DNA of 64,000 nucleotides from the NCBI GenBank assembly GCA_935421135.1, contig OW285189.1, positions 23,128,298 to 23,192,297 of the forward strand, written 5' to 3'. The position numbers were made by a program, and so were the translations under genes. This document shows, one piece after another, positions 22,801 through 53,192 of the stretch (positions are counted from its first letter, which is position 1; every line of letters begins with the position of its first letter). The notes beneath the pieces are model-generated. The model searched no databases, had not been told where the DNA came from, and saw only the letters and a program-made list of their open reading frames with translations. The DNA comes from Bugulina stolonifera (lineage: Eukaryota > Bryozoa > Gymnolaemata > Cheilostomatida > Bugulidae).

Positions 22801-25800
22801 GAAACTACTTCACATGTGTATATTCACAATTTAGAGGTATTGAGCTTCAATTTGAGCTATTGGTTGTCTTCATGGGCCTAGTATATTCAGAGATATAGCC
22901 CCCAGAAATCTACCCTGTAGAAAAACGCTCGTACAAACTTAGCTAGATGAGAAACCATTGTGGTGACCTTTGACTTGTGATGTGGGTGCCAGGCCGCCGC
23001 ACGACTGTAGTAGTAATTATATAGTAACCGTTACTAATAAATATATTTTAATCTATGGTAAAATATTCAATAATATTTTAGCAATTTATAGCCTGGGGTA
23101 CGTTCTAGTCACTGCCAAATTATTTATGGGAAGCTACCCACAGGTTCCAAGCAAATAGTAAAAATGATTGTGACACAGTCAATGCTGTTGAACAGTGTGC
23201 AGCGATGTTTTCATTGGCGTGCATTGCATGGGAAACATCCAAGCATGTGTTTCTAATTACAAAACCAGTTGTGGTTCTTAAATATGTTGATTGCTGACAC
23301 TTTCATTGTAACTGATTTATTCACTTTTGGATCAAATGCTATTATTAGTGATTAATCACTTTTTCATGAATGTAATGTAAGCAAATAGCTATAGCGATTC
23401 AGTAACTGTTTGGCTTTATTTCCGCATGGCACCTACGTCATAGCCTACAACTGCAAGCGTTTTTGGAGATAGTCCAGTTTGACAACTCATATTTCTTGAA
23501 CCCCTGGGTCTAGGAAGTCAAACAAATACTCGAATGGAAGCTCAATACCTGTAGATTTTGAATATCAACATCAAAACGTGATTTCCTTAATGCTTTAACA
23601 CTAACAGACAAGGCTTTTTAAATTTGTCCACTTCTGTTTCAGAGTCACCGAGTCTGCAATGTAATTTTATATGATTGTGTACTTATAGCTTCACATGTAT
23701 AATACTATTTGGGTATAAAAAACATATTAAACATTTACATGTTGTTATTAGCGACATGTAGATGTGCTCCACTACCTGTGATGTACATGTATAATAGACA
23801 GCAAAAACAGGTCTACGTGGTACATGCATGCCTTAGATAGGATATAATAGATACAAACACATAGACATATACCTGTACCTAATAGTTAGATAAGCAATAA
23901 TAAAACTGTACACAGACTAATATAAAACAAGTAATGTAAATAAATAGATAATTGTTCAATAATTAGATATAGTACAAGGTGGCGTACTAGCCTATTATGT
24001 CAATAATACAGATTTATTGCATACAGTATGGTGTACAAGTCATGTGCATTATAGTACATTATAGTATACTATATACAATGATATATACCTATATCAAGAT
24101 CAGCGTATGGGGCAGTGCATGCTGTATAGTAGTGATTGTTTGGTTTGTAACTTAATAGCTAAATCCAAGTGTAAATCAATGAACAAAGTCAGTCTACTGG
24201 TATTATACAGTATATAATTATAATATACAATAATTATATTATATTATCTGCTGGGTTCAGACGTACCCTGCTGAGTTAGTAATACGCTCGTTAGCATAGA
24301 GTCAGGTGTGTACAATATAATACACCACCTTACATATTACTCACACTGTGTTATTATGTATTCAAAACATGTAGTCCACATCTAGATACGTGTACATACC
24401 ACGGTGGTCTATTACAAGTGTGTATTGTATCCGATAACAACCAATTTTAGACTAACATTTAAAGAGACAAGACCAGATATAGCCTATAGCGCAATGCAGA
24501 CAAAATACCCTGAGAAAAGGTCGATCATATCCATGACGTAGGATGGTGATAGTAGTTAACTCGCTGATTTGTACACGTTAGGGTTTAGAGGTTCAAGTCC
24601 CACACACTCCTATCATGGAAGTTGTCCTCTTCCACTCAGAGACCAGCTCTCATTGTTAATTAACATTAAAATTCAGTTTCTGAGGTCCGTTATATAAGAT
24701 GATTAAATTTATGACAGTAACCGACAGTAAGCAGTGAGTGGTCACTTACATGTATTTCTTATCAAAGGTACAAGCTGCAATTACCCTATTCTCTGCCCCG
24801 ACGTGCTCGAGGTTAAATGGTCCCATGTGACTTAGGCGGACTTGACGTCTAGCCGCAGCTTCATCCAGGTATTTGTTAATACCTTGAGAGTGGTCTTCTT
24901 CTTCATCATCACTACAACCAGTAGTCTGCACTCAGGCACTCGTGTGGAATATTGATTGAATACAAGACTACTAATAGTAGAGAAACATGAGGGCCACCAA
25001 GGGGCACAGTCTATATTATTAGTGGATGCATTCCACATATATGTACAAAGAGCTTTTCTGCATGCTATATTTTGCGGCATGCAACAGAAATGTAGTTTTA
25101 AAACGAATTAAGATGCATAGAACTTTAATAATAATTATGGGAATAGTTCAATCGGTAGCTGCCAATTATAAATGTCAAAGACACTCAAAGCAGTGAATAA
25201 ATCTTTGACCTGGGATAGGTGAAAGGCTAACAAACTGAGCTGCTACTAAATTTTCCATATCTAAATGTCAAGTCGTATTAGCATCCATTATAAAATCAAT
25301 GTTTCACAGTGAGGGTGTATAAATGAGGCAAACGAGATGATCTGATATTCGCTGACTCGGAGTGAAGTGTTGCTGGGTAAATGTGGAGCGGAGGGAAGAC
25401 TGGGTATACTATGTACTATAACGCTTGAATACACACCTATAATATACCATGCATATGCCCTTCAACTGTACCAATACGTTCATTATACTTGCAGGTGTTA
25501 TTAACAGCGATAATTGACTGTGTATTAGTCTGTTTACAATTAAACATCGCCTGTTAATAGTTCTAGTAACAAACTTGCTATATACAGCAGGTAAGAACCT
25601 CTTCAATAGCCCAACTAATAAACTCGGAGAAGTTTGCAACTAAAATATGTTAACTGCAGTTCAGCCATTGAAATATAGAGAACACAGTCTACAAACCTAT
25701 CTTCTTCCTCTTCAGACTCAGTGTCACTGTAACAACATGCAAAGGTTGAGGGTGGTGCATCGGGTGGCTCGTATTTATCCCCTTCTGTCTTATGAACTTT

Positions 25801-28058
25801 CAGCTTTGATATATCAACATGCTTGTATTTAGGCTCTTTACACAAGTTGTGTTCATCTCTCCTCTGCTCAAACTCCAAGAAAACGTCTACGATAACCCAG
25901 AGAACATATAAAGTTGGTATTACATGTGTAGATTAGTATAGTTCACAGCACAACCCAGCAGGTAACTTCAGCAAACAGACAAGTAATCTACATTAGGGTA
26001 CAGACATTCAGGTCCCATAATGACAGTATAATCGGAGAGATAAGAGATTTGATGGTACACATATGCTGTAAATATTAATTAGGGAACATCAACTGAACAA
26101 TTCTCTTAGAAGGCAGCAGGGATTACATAACATCAATGATTTCTATTACAGTATAGCATATACAATATACATATACATCCTATGAGGTGTAGTTCAGCGT
26201 GCTGGGAGAGGGTTCAAGCACTGCTACACCTCCTTTAGTACTGTGCATCCAGCTGTAGAGTGAGTGGCCTACATGTAAGCTGGTGTGGTAAGCCTCGCCT
26301 ACTGCAGTCTATTGACTGGATTATAAGTTATTGGAGGTGCATATTTATTACATATACCCCCACTTTAGTATAGAATAGAGTACATATAATTATATAGGGC
26401 ACATACATGTAGAGTACATACATGTACATACAGTACATACATAGGGTACATATAATTATATAGGGCACATACATGTAGAGTACATACATAGAGTATATAT
26501 AATAGGTCATCATATTTCATAAGATAAGGTTTGTACTTTCTATTAGACCTTCTCGGCACCCTAAAAAATGTGTTCTATTATTGGCAATAAAGCTAACTAT
26601 CCTCTAACATAATCTAACATAACTAATCACTAGCCCGACTATTTACATGTATTATGAGAGAAATGAACCCAAATATATAAACATAATATATGAACTAAAT
26701 GAATACTAATATAAATGTGTATTATTCTACATTAAATTCTATTAGCCAAAATGACTGACTCATTCCATATTAAACAATCTGTTAACAGATACTCACCCGT
26801 GGTATATGTCTATAACATATTATGTATTCAATATACATTATATATATTATTTAGACATACGCTCCCACCTACCTTTGACATCTCTCACAAGTACGATAGT
26901 CTTAGCCCATTTACTGCACACCGTAGAGTAGATTACATCTGGGGTTAGTTCAGCCAAGCATGTATCATACAGACCAACAACCGCGTGAAGCAAATCTTTG
27001 TTACTAATCTAAAACCAAAGATAAGAGGTTCAGTGCACGGACATGTAGAGTGTTATAACAGTTTGTACTGTATGAAAATCTGATGTCACAAAACATATCA
27101 AATAGTGTTTGACAACTTAACATTTCTTGTGAGTTTGAAACAGCTATGTTACATTGTGACCTAGTGACCCTTTAGATGGCGCTGACCATTGCTTACTGCT
27201 TCTCAAGCTATTTGATACAAATAGTTGAGCATGGGAAGTAAATACATGTATGACTGCACTGTATCAGACTCTGTATTGCCTTTAGCTTTGTCAGACAGTG
27301 CAACTGCTATGCATTTACTTTTAATGATTTAGGGCTGAAAAATGACATCAATCAACCCCAGTAAGCCTATACTAGATCAATCCATAACATTTCTTCTAAA
27401 TATCTTGTGCTCATCTCTTGAATCTATTTGAACAGTAAATATTATCCATTGCAAACATTCCATATCCTCACACTATCCTCCATGCAATTCGCACTGTTAG
27501 TGAATTTGTATCCAGTGAGCCATTCTCCCACTTATCATATTCTCTTAGCCCCATTTCTATAGCTAGCATCTAATTGCATGTAGATAGATCACCAGAATAT
27601 CATGCTCAAGTTGATTTTCTGCCCCCAAAATATGTACATTCCATTTCCTTTCTAGTCATCAGTCACAAATAGGCCTTGATGCCCAGTGGTGAATGCTGGT
27701 ACTAATTTTGTGATTTAATCCAAATTTGAGATTGAATGTCATGCAACAAGAATCTGGAGGACTCAGGAGAGTTGTTGCATCGACTTACCCCTGAAACAAC
27801 TGGAAGTATATTGCATTTATTGCTATTTAATCGAGCCCTTTCTTGTTGCATCAGTCGGTTGAAGTCCACAACAATAGGAGTAACGCTTAGATTGTTTCGA
27901 GTGTGCATTACATTATTCTTTGAAGATTCAGATTTTGCTTCCAATTTGAATCTAGCCATTGCTATGCTTGCGGCATCTGCAACAGCATTACTACCTCCCT
28001 CTGCAACTCCAACTGTATTCAAATCCCCCATTGAAGAAATACCGTTCTCCGCTGCCAT
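16830..28058 (-). CDS. GNAT acetyltransferase - coiled coil - PARP fusion protein
   Basis: Fifteen exons chain in frame into 697 aa: 27789-28058, 26873-27008, 25697-25886, 24750-24911, 22539-22626, 22170-22294, 21886-22011, 21499-21583, 20963-21092, 20418-20573, 18246-18403, 17994-18144, 17640-17713, 17189-17293, 16830-16967. Residues 1-215 are an unassigned, partly acidic region (ESEEEEDSDDEEED). About 235-345 is a GNAT fold: the acetyl-CoA motif RRLGLG is at 272-277, and AAPFFSRYGF follows. About 380-440 is predicted coiled coil (IIKDLQAKVDQLETDKL). About 540-697 is a PARP catalytic domain: LYYCGSLSHPERL, EYGRGLYFSKLAS, VLVAEVIVGK, GTGFNSVL and EYIIHDINQALP. The catalytic positions read C572, Y604 and E669, where active PARPs have His, Tyr, Glu. 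Function is inferred: a dual acetyl-/ADP-ribosyl-transfer or NAD-sensing protein. I do not know a named orthologue. Confidence 0.85.
21127..21401. repeat. CACACTGACAGATACTGA-type minisatellite
   Basis: Imperfect repeats of ACTGACACA/ACTGACAGAT fill about 270 bp next to the acceptor side of the exon at 20963-21092. Long minus-strand frames of Cys-Val-Ser type across it are repeat artefacts. Confidence 0.9.
21430..21508. repeat. Minisatellite, 28-bp unit x3, carrying the donor of GNAT-PARP exon 8
   Basis: AACCAGTACTTACCATGGAC followed by CTTGACCT is repeated at 21430, 21458 and 21486. On the minus strand each unit carries exon-end AAGGTCCATG plus donor GTAAGTACTGG (GTAGGTACTGG in the distal copy). 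The exon-proximal copy is the in-frame donor at 21498/21499. Confidence 0.92.
22627..24540. other. Long intron of the GNAT-PARP gene
   Basis: AT-rich intronic sequence between the exons at 22539-22626 and 24750-24911. I see no exon in either frame that would fit the reading phase. The right end carries a tRNA-like segment described separately. Confidence 0.6.
24541..24619 (+). mobile_element. tRNA-like (SINE-type) fragment
   Basis: A box-B-like GAGGTTCAAGTCCCAC follows an A-box-like GATAGTAGTTAACTCGCTGA at tRNA spacing, and the ends GGATGGT and CACTCCT pair only in part. Cloverleaf stems are poor, so a tRNA-derived SINE head or pseudogene is more likely than a functional tRNA. The sequence GGAAGTTGTCCTCT follows just downstream. 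Confidence 0.4.
26188..26238 (+). other. Short tRNA-like hairpin
   Basis: GAGGTGTAG pairs perfectly with CTACACCTC across an interior that contains GGGAGAGGGTTCAAGCACTG, a box-B-like word. It could be a deleted tRNA-derived element or a chance hairpin in an intron of the GNAT-PARP gene. Confidence 0.3.
26378..26509. repeat. About 70-bp imperfect tandem duplication
   Basis: GTACATATAATTATATAGGG followed by CACATACATGTAGAGTACAT occurs twice, near 26379 and 26449, with shorter ACATACAT repeats between. It is intronic. Confidence 0.8.
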
Positions 28059-28314
28059 GATTTTACAAATTGCAACCCAATGATAACACTCACTCCTAAT
28101 TTTTGAATAGACCTATGCCTCTAAAAGTTATTGATTTAGTTATGTAGAATAACTTTTTTTCAATGATCCTATCTAAACACTACTGTGTTGTAGTGTAGCC
28201 TCTTGCTGCCAAGTTAAACAAAGCAGGACTGCACGAATGTTCACACTGGTCACTGATTGGTGCTTTATATTTTAATAATAATGCGTATGTGGTGCGAGAG
28301 CGAGATTTTTCTGT
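28059..28314. promoter_or_regulatory. Bidirectional promoter of the GNAT-PARP gene and EEF1D
   Basis: About 255 bases separate the minus-strand ATG at 28058 from the likely EEF1D transcription start near 28315. Head-to-head genes this close probably share a promoter. I see no TATA box in a convincing position. Confidence 0.5.
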
Positions 28315-28355
28315 CTTTTCCGGTTTCCATCTAGCCAACTGGTGACCCGGCGTGT
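28315..28355 (+). other. Candidate 5' UTR exon of EEF1D with TOP-like start
   Basis: A pyrimidine run CTTTTCC at 28315-28321 resembles the terminal oligopyrimidine start of translation-factor mRNAs. A consensus donor GTAAGT follows at 28356. The matching acceptor TATTTTGTAG ends at 29320, 47 bases before the EEF1D ATG. The exon is inferred from these signals. Confidence 0.45.
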
Positions 28356-29367
28356 GTAAGTAAGAAGTTTAATGTTTATTTAGCAGACACTCAGCCCTTG
28401 CTAATACTCCTTGTTCTCGTCAATGTTTACGAAATTTTCCTAGCAAATGTTAATCACTAAATTCATTTAATGACCACACTAATTTGTTCAGAATAACTCG
28501 AGAGTCTACCCTGCTCAATAAAAACGAACTCTACTCTGCAACTTTACTTTTACCTGCCTTGACTAGGCAAAATAAGATAGATGGAAGGTTCACACAGGGA
28601 ATTGTCATAAATAGCCACATCATACCATTATCATTATTAGATTTAGTTATTCATACGCTTAGGATCTTTTTAAATTTTCATTCTGATTATAAATAATATA
28701 AAATTATAATTAAATTTAATATCATCATGCCTATCCCTATGGTGTGGTAATCATTATCATACTGATGGCTATAGTACTTGGGATTTCTTGAGTTAACCAT
28801 TCATTGTCTTGTGAGAAAAATCATGGCTCATGGTTATTGAATGTACGTGAAGATTCTCTTCTGGTTGGTCCAGTGATCACGCAACACTTTATTTGGATCT
28901 TATTTATTAGTATTTCCAACTAGGCCTTACTTAAAAATTTGGTGGACTAGCTTCGATGTTGAGGTATTCTACAGTCTAAGTGTTGCTCATCTGAGTGTTC
29001 TGAAGTTCGCTTTATAGTTCTTACGGATCCTTTTATTGAGTAGTGAGGGACGTGGTGTGGTTTGTTAGAGGTATAGTGAAACTAGTTAGTAGGTGCTACA
29101 AGTGCGAGAATTTGGCTGTGGAGGATCAACAGATACAGTTTACATCTGGCCGTTGAAAATCATGTTTTCAGATTTGACCGAAACAGTTGATTTGGTGTGT
29201 ATTTGGGAGTATTAGCAGTTGCTGGTATGCATTGGGCCTAAAATAACAAAATATTCAAAATTACTTGTGTTAACTGTTGTGCATAAAATGTTACCTAAGA
29301 CAGTCTGGTATATTTTGTAGAGGTTGAGTGTTAGTAGCTTGCCAGCATACCCTTAACCCTACCAGCA

Positions 29368-31176
29368 ATGGCTCATCCCTTAGCTACTGAGAAAATCTGG
29401 TTTGATAGGGCAAGAGTTGAGGAAGCCGAGTCAAACTTCTATGCTAGGAAGTATAGTGGAGATAGTGCAGTCACCAATCCTGTAAGATATTCACACTTGT
29501 ACTTTGATAATTCTCAATGTCCATTGTTCCCATGCGTCTCGATTCTAGATTCTATTGTTGTAAGCATTTATCGCTGGTTATTGGGAATTTGTCTTTTTTC
29601 CAGACATCTGCCCTACTTGCTGAAATTAAAAACATAAAGGATCACATCCGCAATGTCTTGGGAGTGAGTATGATTCTATCAATCAGTGGTTGCATGTTAA
29701 TGAAGAGGTAGGGTGGTAGTAGCACTGTTATTGGTTGTTGAATATTGTCAGGTCGTGTCACTTCAGTATTTCTGTGTCGCGTTCATCTGTGTTTCTCTTG
29801 TCTGGTGTCTTTGGAAATTATACTACTGCCATCACCTGCCATGACAGAGGTTGCCTGTTGACAAATGATTGTTCTAGTTATTCTGTCTTGTTCTGCACAC
29901 AATAAATTGAGGTATCATTTTAATCACAGTTATAAGCGAAAGACCTCCACATAAATTCCCAAAGTTGCAGGCGAGTTCCCTGATGTCTCGCAAACAGCAT
30001 GCTTATCACCACTACAGTTTTAACAGCAATGTGTATGTTGTAGGGCGACTCTTTCAACGCTGACGAAGAAATAGACATGCAGAGACTAGAGAAGCTCGAG
30101 AATGAGAACGCTGCTCTGCGTAAGCTGATCGATTCATTGGAGGCAAGAGTTGCTGCATTAGAGACCAGTGACTCCACTCCAGCCAAGGTAGCTGCTAACT
30201 ACATGTAGTGTAGCTATGTCTATATAGCCTGCTCAGTTGTACCCATTGCTCAGCTACAGTGTGCATGCTATTCTGCCCTTCTCTGGCATATCGATTTCGA
30301 TATCTACTTAATACCAATGTGTTTTGTTAGGCTGCTGAAGCTAAACCAGCCGCCAAAGAGGAAGAAGATGAAGATAGCGACATTGACCTCTTTGGATCTG
30401 ACGAAGAGGAGGATGCAGAGGCAGCAAAGCTCAAAGAAGAGCGCCTCGCTGCTTATGCTGCCAAGAAGGCTAAGAAACCAGGAGTTATCCCTAAGAGTAA
30501 CATCATCTTGGATGTAAGTGTGCATTTATTTGTTTCCATGCTGCTACATCGGACTGCGCCATACTTATCTGTCTATGGGGGAAAATTTCGCTTTTACTCA
30601 CTGCTCACATTTATGCACGTGCATGTATATTTTAGATAAAACCATGGGATGACGAAACTGATCTTGCAGAGATGGAGAAACTAGTCAGGGGTATTACAAT
30701 GGACGGTCTGTTGTGGGGAACGTCTAAACTTGTGGCTGTAGGCTACGGTATTAAGAAGCTACAAATATCATGTGTGGTTGAGGATGACAAAGTAGGCACA
30801 GATGATCTCGAAGACAATATTACAGCTTTTGAGGACTATGTAAGTATGAATACAGCGTGGTCACTTCATTCTTTCGTATGTTGAGAGCCAATCACATAGT
30901 CTATAAATTCTACTGTTACCCATAGAAGTTGTATTTAATCAGATGCAACATTGAGCTAAGCATCGGAATTTACTTGTTGGGTTAAAAATTTATGTGTGAA
31001 TGTGAACTATGTAGTACCTTGCAGGGCAGTGCTAAACATCTAGCAACTTGAATTAGCCTTAGTATAAATAGAAAATAGTTGTACCATATTATAGATGTTC
31101 TATACAGTGAATGACACGGTATGTAAATGTGTTTCAGGTGCAAAGTATGGATGTTGTTGCCTTCAACAAGATCTAA
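29368..31176 (+). CDS. EEF1D: Elongation factor 1-delta
   Basis: Six exons chain in frame into 247 aa: 29368-29481, 29604-29663, 30044-30187, 30331-30513, 30636-30839, 31138-31176. The start [20 protein letters not shown] matches the delta-type N-terminus (human LAHEKIWFDKF). A leucine-zipper-like segment ([20 protein letters not shown], exon 3) separates delta from beta. Next come the acidic [12 protein letters not shown], with the usual CK2-type serine, the basic [11 protein letters not shown], and the guanine-exchange domain: [45 protein letters not shown] and the C-terminal VDVVAFNKI equivalent. The protein recharges eEF1A with GTP within the eEF1B complex. All exons are phase 0 at both ends, so exon skipping would keep the frame. 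Confidence 0.97.
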
Positions 31177-31378
31177 GTGGAATGGTAGTTGGAACGACCA
31201 AAGAAGTTGTAATCCACTGTTGTGTGCAAGTACTCTTGACAGATATGTTCTATCCATTGTCTGGACCAACTTTTGGCTATACATCTATAAATGGCTACTA
31301 GATGGCAGTGCATATTCACCAACACTCTTGCACAAAACAATATAAACAGTTGATGTTATGTTGCCATATGGTGTTTCT

Positions 31379-31384
31379 AATAAA
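31379..31384 (+). terminator. Polyadenylation signal of EEF1D
   Basis: AATAAA lies about 200 bases after the EEF1D stop and is followed by an A-rich and then T-rich stretch. Confidence 0.65.
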
Positions 31385-31833
31385 ATGAAAATGTAATTAA
31401 AAAACTACAACACTTCTCTGTTCCTTGTTAGCTCAACAGACCTTCCATTTGCAGCCAATCCTAAATGTTATGGACTCGGGCAAGCTGATTCACAATCACT
31501 GCTAAATTTGAACATGGTGCCAGTTGTATGAAACTATTTGAACTGAAGTTTCATGTGTTGGTGGCACAATGTGGTAAAAACCATTTGAGTCGGTCAGTAG
31601 GGTAGTTCATTTGTGTTTCCAGTGGCATGCACTACTGCCAAGATTGATCAGCATAGGGGATTGCAAATAATGCCCCCCCCCCCTGCAAGCTGCTTGATCG
31701 TTCACGATGATAAACTGTGAAAAAATTTTAGTCTGCTGTTTTAATCTGCATGTATAAAACAGTTGTAAGCTGCAGTGACTGGATAACTTCCTACTTTTCT
31801 TGTGCACTATTATAATATATATGATCATAATAT

Positions 31834-31870
31834 GAAGTTGTCCTCTCTTAATCTGGTAGAGGACAACTTC
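31834..31870. repeat. Foldback hairpin, GAAGTTGTCCTCTC family
   Basis: GAAGTTGTCCTCTC (31834-31847) and GAGGACAACTTC (31859-31870) form an inverted pair with an 11-base loop. Related words occur at 24625, 55441-55489 and 58324, so it is a dispersed repeat. Confidence 0.7.
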
Positions 31871-32318
31871 TTTTTATAACCATTAGCTTATAATGGCCGT
31901 TATGGTGTCTATTGACTTTGTCAAAATTTCAAATAATAATAATTAACATGCTGTCATGTGTACGGAATTGTTTGCTCTATGCTCCCCAAAGGCCCAGTTT
32001 CCTGCTTAGATGCCCACGACCATTGAATGAACTTCATGTAAGTGCTTGGTGACAACAATACTATCAATTCCATACCAAGAAAAACCATGAAATATGTATG
32101 TGGGAATTGTATTTAGTTCTGTGTTTCAAATAATGCAAACAGTTTGGTTCCTAAAATTTTGTGAATCATATTTTTGAGATAAAAACCACATACATGCAGA
32201 TACTATCCAGTACTAAATAAATTAGGCATTCAAGTTGCTAACCAACTTTGTTTATTTGATCACTGTACCAGTCATGTGGCGGCTGGTGTGAAAACTTACT
32301 GTATCTCTAGACTGCAGG

Positions 32319-32520
32319 TTGTTCTGTTCAGATCAGAGCGGTGAGAAGTGCCATACCAAACAAAGTCAGCATAGTGAAGATCTTCCAGGAAGAGGAATGC
32401 AAAGGAGATCACAAACAAGCATTTTGCAGGTAAATACTTGCTTCAAGCTTCTCTCCAGTTCTTACACAAACGAGCATTATGCAGGTAAAGACTTGCTTCA
32501 AGCTTTTCTCCAGCTCCTAC
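32319..32520 (+). other. Exon-like segment followed by a 55-bp tandem duplication
   Basis: After an acceptor-like TCTCTAG, a frame reads GCSVQIRAVRSAIPNKVSIV and continues to a donor TGCAG|GTAAAT near 32430. A second frame is also open. A 55-bp unit (ACAAACAAGCATTTTGCAGG onward, from 32411) is repeated from 32466, so the donor-like site occurs twice (GTAAAT, GTAAAG). I recognise no protein and see no neighbouring exons; it may be part of a non-coding transcript. Confidence 0.25.
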
Positions 32521-34983
32521 AGAGATGATTCACTCACTAGTAGCATAATGATAATAATATTGTACCACATATTTTGTAGAGCTCAAAATAAACCAACACT
32601 ACTTTATATGTTGTAGCCATAAGTTTGATTTTTAGGGTATGGCACTGATATCATTAGGCAACCCAGATATTGCTATTTTCTGTGGTGCCCTTCAATAATC
32701 TCTAAGCCTTTTAGGTCTTCCGTGAGGTTCAAAGTTGAAAAAGACCAAATATTTTCTATTGTGAAATACAGTAGAGAAGACAACTTCTACTGGAGTCTTA
32801 ATGAGGACCTCTGGCTGTGTTATCCATGTAAAATATTGACTCTAAACTCCACGCATGGGATACGAATGGCTTGCAGTAAATATTTGCATTGATTTATTAA
32901 TCAGTAGTTCCTCCAATATAATTAATAATATGGAAGCAATAACAGGGCAATGTTGACACTGTATTGATAGGAATCATGGGAAGTCATTGATAAAAATGAC
33001 CATGATGTGAAGGTCAAATATTTACTAATTAAATGGGTAAGCGTGCAATGGTCAGCGTGTGCAAGTATATAGTTATAGTAATACTTATATCCAAGTTTTG
33101 GCCCCTACTAAGTTCAACATCATATATGTAAGTATCAAAGCATTGTCGCAGTATAATTCTTTAGGGTATACTACAACATAGTGGTAAAATATGCAAGATA
33201 AATCATCCAATTGGTTGGCACCTCAGACAAACTATAGAACCTCAGCCCTCCTCTTACATTGCTGTAGCTCATATCATGTACCACCAAGTACCTCTCGTTA
33301 TAAAACACATATGCATTGTTTGAGGTGTTTGTAGAGTAATATTTAAATCCATATGCACATAATTTAGTACAGCTAGCAGTGGCAAACACTGACAGATGAA
33401 TATAGCTCTTAGTTTGTACTAGTATATTGATTCGAATTCTAAATGTTTTAGAAATATAATTAAAATCTGTCTTTATAATTTAAAATCCACCTTAAAACTA
33501 AGACAGAACCTACTACTCCTACATTCAATGTTGTGACACGTTGAACTGGATAATATAGACTACATGTATTGTATATATTATACTCGGACTGCTAGTACTA
33601 TATGCAATCATATCACTGTACCTTGATGTAGCTTAGAAATAGACTTCTGTACGGAATAGATACTCAGAATGGTAAAAAAGGTATGAACTTAAACCCTATG
33701 TTTCTCTCAACATAATATACTTAAAAATCTCTTCCACTCCAAAGATTGGAACTAACTAAGCTATGTTTCAAATTTAGTAGCATAATGTTAAAGAGGTTTG
33801 GCCATTTTTTATATACATGGTGTATTTTTAGCATAATGTAAGTTACTATCTACTACCATATAAACAACCACAGTTCACTTGTATAGTGTGATTATTACGT
33901 AAATGTATTATGCTGGAGGTAAATATCATATTATTTGTGCACAATTACATGAATGTAATAGTTAGTACAATTATGTGTACTGAATAATATGTGTAGAAGA
34001 GTTGCTAGTCTTTCAATGCCAGTTGGTTGGATGGAATATCGCTCACCAAAACATTTTATTATTAGGAGTTGTGTGATCCTGCCTACCAGTCTATAACATA
34101 CAGGTAAATGAGAGAATCTCCTATCAAAATTGGCAAACATTTCTAATATATGTCAGATATCGCATGTGAACGCACAACTATTCCTGTTCACATAATATAT
34201 ATTGCATATAAGTTTAAGATATTTTTGCCCACAAGTAATATATATATGCATGTTGATATGCGTATATACATGTACATATTATGCATATATTGTACGTGTA
34301 AGCGTTTATATTGTACATAATATTTCATATGTGCCATGTACATGTACATACATGTAAATGCATTCATTTACAAAAATGGCAATGTGCGAAGTCAAATTGA
34401 GTTGAAACACAGTTGGAGTTGTCTGTTGTTGGTATAAAAGTGACATTCTAGCTGCAACCTGTAAAACTTGGTCAAGTAGCAACCGTAAGCCGTCACTGGC
34501 CCCAAAGAGTAGAATTTTGCTATATGCAGACAAAGTTTATTATTATGTTGCTAGACGATTATATAGTTTAGTGAAATTCATTTGATTCAGCAGCATAAAG
34601 CCCTTCATATAAATATTGTATACACTTAATAGTTCAATAATAGCAAACTAATCATGAACTTATAATTATATATATGCCAGCCTATTTCATCCATACCATA
34701 GAATAATGAAAATATTATATTATTAGAGAATATTAAGGTTAGAAATCCATCTTAGTACCAGCCTAGTATCTCAACCTTGAATGTGTTTATGGCTTTGAGT
34801 TGAAAGATAGCGATTTTTACCGGAAAATAGAGCTTCTTCACTTTATGAACCGATCTTGTTAGTGTGGCAGAATAATATGATAGCGAAATTTTAATTTCAC
34901 TAGCCTATTCATACCGGACAGTGTCAAGGAATTATTAAATTAGCTAATTAACACCAACAGAATATAAATAAGCTAGTCTGGTA

Positions 34984-53192
<18,209 letters not shown>

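Larger units (their letters stand above)
31385..34983. other. Spacer between EEF1D and the DYRK4-like gene
   Basis: Mostly AT-rich non-coding sequence. It holds a foldback hairpin (31834-31870) and an exon-like segment with a 55-bp duplication (32319-32520). A TATA-like AATATAAATAAG near 34963 lies just before the first candidate DYRK4 exon. Confidence 0.55.

Noticed and set aside
24541..24619. Functional tRNA gene
   Set aside because: The B-box word is good, but the acceptor and anticodon stems do not pair adequately.
27736..28083. 115-codon plus-strand frame
   Set aside because: It is antisense to exon 1 of the GNAT-PARP gene, which has the better start, the donor and in-phase continuation.
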